Assembly: GCA_965531145.1 (NCBI GenBank)
Contig: CBESOE010000148.1
Coordinates: forward strand, 1 to 10,340
Source: JAQAZP01 sp965531145
GTDB taxonomy: Bacteria > Acidobacteriota > JAQAZP01
Length of the DNA: 10,340 bases
Direction: 5' to 3'
Position numbers and translations under genes: made by a program
Shown here: one piece after another, positions 6,526-10,340 of the stretch
Layout of the letters: each line of letters starts with the position of its first letter
Numbering within the stretch: position 1 is the first letter of the stretch
Notes under the pieces: model-generated
What the model was told of the DNA's origin: nothing
Databases searched by the model: none
The model's input: only the letters and a program-made list of their open reading frames with translations

Positions 6526-8538
6526 ATGAAATTCAAGGCTGTCACAGGAAGTTTGCTGCTGCTGTTCGTCGCTGTGCTCATCGGTTTCGCCGTGTCACCG
6601 TCACAACACGACGCTCAGACAACCGCCGCTCAACCGGCTCCCCACCCCACCGCCATGCGGCCGTTCGGCAACGATGATTTCGGCGTACCGAGCACATCCG
6701 GTGAGCCGCGGCAGTTGGAACCAGCCGACCTGACCGAGCCCGGCGCGGTGGTCTGGGGCACCGCCCCGGCCGCGATCATCGACACCACCACGCATCAGCA
6801 GATCCAGTATCCGGTGGACGGGCCCGATCGGCGGGTGAAGGAACTCCTGCCGCCGCACGAGAGCCAGTGGACGCTGCCGCTGGGGCCGCCGAACAGCCTG
6901 CCGGTGGGCAGTACGCTGGATACACCCCGTGCTTCAGCAGTAAAGACCTTTCCGGGAATCTCGGATACCGGCTGGACCCCGCCGGACCCGACCCACGCGG
7001 TCGGTCCCAACCACATCGTCTCCACCGTGAACATGTCGCTGGCTTTCTACGCCAAGGACGGCACCGTCCAGTACAGCAACGATCTAGGCGACGCCGGCAA
7101 CCCCGGGTTCTTCGAGCCGCTGGGCGCCGGCGGGTTCACTTTTGACCCCAAGTGCTTCTATGACCACATCGCCGACCGCTTTGTGGTGCTGGCGCTGGAA
7201 GTCTACGGCTCCACCGAAGCCTGGATCACCTTTGCCGTTTCCGACGACAGCGACCCCAACGGCACATGGTACAAGTATCGCACCGATGCCGTCATTTCCG
7301 TCGGCTCCACCACCTACTGGTGGGACTACCCCGGTCTGGGCTATGACGAGGATGCCTACTATGTGACCGGCAATCTGTTCGGACTGAGCTCGGGCGGTTG
7401 GGCCGGCGTCGGCTTCCGGGTGATCAACAAGGCTGAGGTGCTGGCCGGCAACCCGGCGGTCTACTCCACGCTCCGGGACGGTGACGCCGCCAGCGTGCAG
7501 GTCTGTCAACACTTCGGCTCGAACCTGGCGCCCTTCTTCGTCTCCACCAACACCAGCTCCTCGCTGCGGATCCACGCCATCACCAACCCGACGACGTCCC
7601 CGGCACTGACCAGCACCACCGTCTCGGTCCCGTCGTTCAGCGACCCGTTCAGTGCCCCGGCGGCCGGAGGTTACACCGTCAGCCTGGTGGACGGCCGGAT
7701 CATGAACACCCACTGGCGTGACGGAAACCTCTACGCCGCCCACAACATCTCCAGCAGCGGCCGGAACTTCGCCCGCTGGTATCACGTGGATACCAACAAC
7801 TGGCCCTCCAGCGGGTCGGTGTCGCTGGTGCAGTCGGGGAATATCGACGGCGGCAGCGGAGTCCACACCTGGTTCCCCGCGATCTACTCCAACGCCGTGG
7901 GCGATGTCGGTCTGGTCTGCGGATCGAGTTCCTCCACCCAGAGAATCGCGGTCAATGTCACCGGCCGGTCGCCGGGTGACCCGGCGGGCACCATGGGCAG
8001 CCTGACCCAGGCCCTGCTGGCGCCGGTCAACGGTGGAGATCGCTGGGGCGACTACTACGATATCGCCATCGACCCCGCCGACGACATGACCTTCTGGGCC
8101 ATCGGTGAGTATCCCGCCTCGTCCGGCTGGTCGAACTGGATCAGCAGTTTCACGATCACCGTCCCCACCATCCCGGACACACTTGGCGCCTCCATCTCCG
8201 CCACCCCCTCGGCCGGCGTACTGCCCTTCACCAGCCAGTTCTGGGTCCAGCTGGAAAACCTGACCAGCGAGAACCGCCGGGCGGCAGCGCGCATCGACGT
8301 GACCCTCGGCAACGGTAGCGACTACACCAACTGGCGCGCCGGCTGGACGAACCTCGGCCCCGTCGAAGTGTTCAGCACCAACTGGCTCCAGAACTTCCCG
8401 GCCTTCGGCTCGCTGGTGGGAGACAACGTCTTCGAGATTATCGGCGAGGATGTGACACCGAGCCCCTTCAACCAGCCGCCGTTCGCCCCCTCCGGTGATA
8501 CGGACACCGACTCGGCCACGGTCACCGCATCCAACTAG
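6526..8538 (+). CDS. Exported beta-rich surface protein with conserved C-terminal module
   Basis: 670 residues from ATG 6526. MKFKAVTGSLLLLFVAVLIG and following residues form a signal peptide or N-terminal anchor; the longer frame back to 6370 adds an implausible N-terminus. A Pro/Thr-rich linker follows, to about residue 145. The central part, about 150-550, begins PPDPTHAVGPNHIVSTVN and includes RWGDYYDIAIDP near 506-517. This style is common in large secreted beta-propeller-like proteins ('PPD.N..VGPNHYV' and 'RWGDY...DP'), which are mostly of unknown function. The last ~114 residues (8194 to the stop) are homologous to the end of the protein encoded at 1398-2024: NGS, NWRAG, PAxxSxVGxNxF, EDVTxSPFNQPP, PSGDTD and TVT. 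The ribosome site is weak (AAAAGAG, about 9 bases upstream). No catalytic motif is recognised. Its place beside a secreted peptidase operon is suggestive, but no link is proved. Confidence 0.85.
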   Translation: MKFKAVTGSLLLLFVAVLIGFAVSPSQHDAQTTAAQPAPHPTAMRPFGNDDFGVPSTSGEPRQLEPADLTEPGAVVWGTAPAAIIDTTTHQQIQYPVDGPDRRVKELLPPHESQWTLPLGPPNSLPVGSTLDTPRASAVKTFPGISDTGWTPPDPTHAVGPNHIVSTVNMSLAFYAKDGTVQYSNDLGDAGNPGFFEPLGAGGFTFDPKCFYDHIADRFVVLALEVYGSTEAWITFAVSDDSDPNGTWYKYRTDAVISVGSTTYWWDYPGLGYDEDAYYVTGNLFGLSSGGWAGVGFRVINKAEVLAGNPAVYSTLRDGDAASVQVCQHFGSNLAPFFVSTNTSSSLRIHAITNPTTSPALTSTTVSVPSFSDPFSAPAAGGYTVSLVDGRIMNTHWRDGNLYAAHNISSSGRNFARWYHVDTNNWPSSGSVSLVQSGNIDGGSGVHTWFPAIYSNAVGDVGLVCGSSSSTQRIAVNVTGRSPGDPAGTMGSLTQALLAPVNGGDRWGDYYDIAIDPADDMTFWAIGEYPASSGWSNWISSFTITVPTIPDTLGASISATPSAGVLPFTSQFWVQLENLTSENRRAAARIDVTLGNGSDYTNWRAGWTNLGPVEVFSTNWLQNFPAFGSLVGDNVFEIIGEDVTPSPFNQPPFAPSGDTDTDSATVTASN

Positions 8539-8547
8539 GATTGCCCG

Positions 8548-8592
8548 GGGCCTCCTTCTCCTCAAAGGGAAGGAAGCCCTTGATTTTTATCG
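8548..8592 (+). terminator. Probable rho-independent terminator after the surface protein gene
   Basis: GGGC-x-TCCTTC (8548-8557) pairs with GAAGGA-x-GCCC (folding back at 8571-8579) with one internal mismatch and a small bulge. It is followed by TTGATTTTTAT. The T-rich tail overlaps the -35 region of the toxin-antitoxin promoter, so the two signals are packed together. Confidence 0.55.
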
Positions 8593-8608
8593 GACAATAA
8601 AATATAAT
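8580..8608 (+). promoter_or_regulatory. Near-consensus sigma70-type promoter of the toxin-antitoxin pair
   Basis: TTGATT at 8580-8585 (-35) and a perfect TATAAT at 8603-8608 (-10) are separated by exactly 17 bases. Transcription should start near 8615, about 20 bases before the antitoxin ATG. The stretch is strikingly AT-rich compared with the GC-rich surroundings. Confidence 0.75.
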
Positions 8609-8637
8609 ATGATTATCTGATATTAGAGGATAATCAT
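8609..8637. promoter_or_regulatory. 9-bp inverted-repeat operator for antitoxin autoregulation
   Basis: ATGATTATC (8609-8617) and GATAATCAT (8629-8637) are perfect reverse complements separated by 11 bases, so half-sites are 20 bases (about two helical turns) apart. The element starts right after the -10 box, covers the likely transcription start and the AGAGGA ribosome site, and ends in the antitoxin start codon. Binding here would block transcription. Autorepression by the antitoxin, helped by toxin, is the known rule for Phd/YefM systems; binding to this exact site is inferred. Confidence 0.7.
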
Positions 8638-8899
8638 GGGAACTATCACCGTTACGGAATTCGCCAAGAACCTCAAAAAGGTGCTCGACCGTGTGGAGTT
8701 CGGCGGTGAAGAGATCATCATTGTCCGCAGCAATCACAAAATAGCCCGCCTGATACCCGGCTCCCATCATATGACGGCTCTGGAAGCCATGGCCGACCTG
8801 TATCGCACAATACCTCCCGCGGCTGCCGTGGACTGGCTGGAAGAGAGCCGACTACCGGGACGGGTGGCCGAGGAAATACGCGACCCATGGGATTCCTGA
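8636..8899 (+). CDS. Phd/YefM-family antitoxin
   Basis: 87 residues. The N-terminal half (ITVTEFAKNLKKVLDRVE, then GGEEIIIVRSNHKIARLIPG) is the classic Phd/YefM DNA-binding fold, in which the segment after the first strand is often IxxTEAKxNLxxLLxxV. The C-terminal part (about 45-87, with many acidic residues and DWLEESRLPGR) is expected to be disordered when free and to wrap around and inhibit the toxin. The start at ATG 8636 is fixed by AGAGGA at 8625-8630. The stop lies 13 bases inside the toxin gene, indicating translational coupling. It is driven by the promoter at 8580 and probably represses itself at the inverted repeat 8609-8637. Confidence 0.9.
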   Translation: MGTITVTEFAKNLKKVLDRVEFGGEEIIIVRSNHKIARLIPGSHHMTALEAMADLYRTIPPAAAVDWLEESRLPGRVAEEIRDPWDS

Positions 8900-9294
8900 T
8901 CGACACCTGTATCTGGATCGACGTGGAGAGAGGTCGAATCTCACCGGCTGATGTGGCATTCATTACCGGCGATGAGCCGGTCTATCTGTCACCGGTATCG
9001 CTGGCCGAACTGGCTTTCGGAGCGGACATGGCGGCGGATGAATCGATCCGGCAGCAGCGCCACGCAGCCCTGGAACGATTGAGGAAAAAACCCTTCTGCA
9101 TCATCGATGAGATGACCGGTCTCATTTTCGGCCGGGTCGCCGCCCATCTGCGCCGGGAGGGCCGTGACCATCGCCACCGCATTCAGGATCTGTGGCTGGC
9201 GAGCCAGGCGATACAGAACAGTTTGAAACTGCTCACCCGCAACGAGAAAGACTTCAAGGACATCCCCGCGCTTGACCTCGTCATTTTCCGGTAA
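8887..9294 (+). CDS. VapC-type PIN-domain toxin ribonuclease
   Basis: 135 residues, the usual VapC length. Acidic metal-binding residues of the PIN active site are D6 (FLIDTCIWID), E41 (SLAELAFG), D101 (RIQDLWLA) and, near the end, N119/D122 in LLTRNEKDF, which precedes the usual IPxLDL. These enzymes cleave RNA (tRNA or rRNA in studied VapCs) with Mg2+ or Mn2+ when the antitoxin is lost. ATG 8887 overlaps the antitoxin end by 13 bases and has GAGGAAA at 8870-8876, ten bases upstream. The active site appears intact, so the toxin should be functional. A PIN toxin paired with a Phd-type rather than VapB/AbrB-type antitoxin is a known combination. No terminator is evident after it. Confidence 0.9.
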   Translation: MGFLIDTCIWIDVERGRISPADVAFITGDEPVYLSPVSLAELAFGADMAADESIRQQRHAALERLRKKPFCIIDEMTGLIFGRVAAHLRREGRDHRHRIQDLWLASQAIQNSLKLLTRNEKDFKDIPALDLVIFR

Positions 9295-9322
9295 CCGAAA
9301 ACGATGACTTAATCCGGATCGA

Positions 9323-9382
9323 TTACTCGTATCTCAACGCCTCGATGGGGTCGAGGGCGGCCAGCAGCAGGGAAGGATAGGG
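9323..9382 (-). pseudogene. C-terminal remnant of a MacB/FtsX-type ABC transporter permease
   Basis: On the minus strand the sequence ending at TAA 9323-9325 encodes YPSLLLAALDPIEALRYE. This aligns at equal spacing with the highly conserved end of MacB/FtsX-family permeases (of the type YPAxRASxLDPIEALRYE). The upstream part of such a gene (hundreds of residues) is absent: the S41 gene ends at 9471. In the space between, another frame gives a hydrophobic GAGVIIVIRIVA followed by a stop, which may be more decayed permease. This is a gene fragment left by deletion or rearrangement, not a functional gene. Identification rests on a short but very typical tail. Confidence 0.55.
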
Positions 9383-9445
9383 AAATGCTTCCGTGCGATC
9401 AAGCTGCTCACGCCACGATTCTGATCACGATGATCACGCCGGCTC

Positions 9446-9466
9446 CCACCCGTCGCAATCGGGTGG
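9446..9466. repeat. Small perfect hairpin next to the S41 gene end
   Basis: CCACCCG (9446-9452) and CGGGTGG (9460-9466) form a 7-bp stem around a 7-base loop, 5 bases beyond the S41 stop codon. No T-run follows on the minus strand, so it is at best a weak or rho-assisted terminator. Confidence 0.35.
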
Positions 9467-9470
9467 TGCC

Positions 9471-10340
9471 TCATTTAGTGGAGCGCTGAACTTGTTTTTT
9501 CCCGTTCCTCGGCTTCAACACCTGGAGTGCTCGCACAATCAAAGGATCGACACCGTCTTCGATGTCGGTCTTCTTGTTGAACAGTTCGATATCGACCGGC
9601 ACACCCTCGCCCTCGTAGCAGACCATGTCGGCTGAGAAGTACTTCTGATACGACAAGCAATAGCGGAAACCGTTGGGCAGCTTCTTCTCGAGTTGATAAG
9701 AGAAGATGCCGTTGGTGCGATCGCCAACGATGGTGGCATGCGGCAACTGCTTGATCGTCAGCGCAAAGATCTCTGCTCCACTGAACACGGAATCACAGGT
9801 CAGAAGCACAATCGGCCCGGCGAATTGGACCTTACCCTGCGGTTCCATGTACCAGGTCTTGAGACCCTTGAAATCGTCTGCCCCCGGGCCGATCTTCGTC
9901 TTTCTGTGAAAGGCGACCCGCTTGCGGTCGCAAAACCGATTCACGATCTGCAGTACGGTGCTGTCATCCCCGCCAGGGTTGTTCCGAATATCGATGATAG
10001 TGCCATCCAGGTCCTTGAAATCGGCAGAGATTCTGTCCAGTGCGGCCGTTAAACTCCGCTTCTTTACGTCTTCCAGCTCGAGGATCCGGATGTAGCCAAA
10101 TGACCGAGACCTGCCATAGTGAAGCATCCAGGCCTCAGTCTCCCTGGGCTGGCTGAAGCCGTTTGCGACGAGCGTCTTCTCGGCCGTTTTGAAGAGCTGT
10201 TTGACTTCGAGCTTTGTGAATTCCTGCCAGAATCTAGGCTTGGGCTCCGGGTTGAAATACCGCTTCTCTCGCTGACGGCCTACCGTGGCCTTCAGCTCCA
10301 CATGCCCGTCATTCAAAGGGTCGAGCATCTGGCAGAAGAT
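9471..10340 (-). CDS. S41 family peptidase (tricorn/IRBP-like), N-terminus outside the window
   Basis: 289 residues are visible; the frame is open to the right edge, so the ATG at 10328 is internal. LDPLNDGHVEL near the visible start is the conserved segment before the protease core in tricorn/IRBP-type S41 enzymes, where the His is part of the active site. GYIRI, IIDIRNNPGGDDS and LTCDSVFSGAEIFALTIKQLP are the typical core strands; the serine of FSGAE (codon 9780-9782) is the probable nucleophile. No PDZ domain is seen in the visible part. These enzymes degrade proteins or peptides, usually in the periplasm or outside; any signal peptide would lie off-window. Base composition is visibly less GC-rich than in the S9 peptidase gene. 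Its C-terminus (KPRNGKKQVQRSTK) is basic. The stop is 5 bases from a small hairpin and 146 bases from the permease remnant. Confidence 0.85.
   Translation of the reverse strand: MFCQMLDPLNDGHVELKATVGRQREKRYFNPEPKPRFWQEFTKLEVKQLFKTAEKTLVANGFSQPRETEAWMLHYGRSRSFGYIRILELEDVKKRSLTAALDRISADFKDLDGTIIDIRNNPGGDDSTVLQIVNRFCDRKRVAFHRKTKIGPGADDFKGLKTWYMEPQGKVQFAGPIVLLTCDSVFSGAEIFALTIKQLPHATIVGDRTNGIFSYQLEKKLPNGFRYCLSYQKYFSADMVCYEGEGVPVDIELFNKKTDIEDGVDPLIVRALQVLKPRNGKKQVQRSTK

Noticed and set aside
7084..8565. 493-residue antisense open frame on the minus strand
   Set aside because: It lies opposite the well-supported surface protein gene, has a Gly/Arg/Val-rich low-information translation, no domain and no ribosome site. 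It is a by-product of high GC.
9422..9438. Tandem TGATCACGA/TGATCACGC repeat as a mobile-element end or binding site
   Set aside because: There are only two 9-base units, it coincides with Val/Ile codons of a possible decayed permease helix, and there is no partner inverted repeat.
1..10340. CRISPR arrays, tRNA/rRNA genes, transposases, riboswitches
   Set aside because: No regularly spaced repeats, no cloverleaf or rRNA signatures, no transposase or integrase motifs and no recognisable riboswitch core were seen on either strand.

Overview
The window is a GC-rich, densely packed bacterial chromosome segment with eight recognisable genes and one gene remnant. It looks Gram-negative-like and free-living: Sec-exported beta-rich proteins of the 'DLYAQ'-repeat kind, a secreted S9 peptidase, an S41 peptidase and a GT-C type membrane glycosyltransferase. 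I suspect an uncultured lineage near the FCB group, Acidobacteriota or a related candidate phylum. That is a weak inference from protein style only; there is no rRNA or marker gene to settle it.

Layout, left to right. (1) Positions 1-1004, minus strand: an integral membrane protein with GT-C/GT39-like features, starting at TTG and running off the left edge. (2) Positions 1234-2024, plus strand: a small exported protein whose signal peptide and body lie in different reading frames, apparently through loss of one A. It has two 56-residue repeats and a C-terminal module, and is followed by a strong hairpin terminator. (3) Positions 6282 down to 2111, minus strand: a probable three-gene operon of an O-methyltransferase, an exported S9 glutamyl-endopeptidase-like serine peptidase and a radical SAM/SPASM protein, with gaps of 63 and 38 bases. 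(4) Positions 6526-8538, plus strand: a 670-residue exported beta-rich surface protein whose last ~114 residues are homologous to the C-terminal module of gene 2. (5) Positions 8580-9294, plus strand: a Phd/YefM-type antitoxin and VapC-type PIN toxin with a near-consensus promoter and a 9-bp inverted-repeat operator. (6) Positions 9323-9382, minus strand: the C-terminal remnant of a MacB/FtsX-type ABC permease. (7) Positions 9471-10340, minus strand: the C-terminal part of an S41 (tricorn/IRBP-like) peptidase that runs off the right edge.

The most interesting signal is the shared C-terminal module of the two exported proteins that flank the peptidase operon. It is an all-beta-looking domain ending in NQPPxxPSGDTD and a short TVT strand, always at the very C-terminus. 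I do not recognise it as a named family, and a sorting or surface-attachment role is only a hypothesis. The second point of interest is the pairing of a radical SAM/SPASM enzyme, a secreted peptidase and a methyltransferase in one transcript. This resembles the toolkit of peptide maturation, but I see no precursor peptide. The toxin-antitoxin pair next to a gene remnant suggests the right end of the window has been rearranged.
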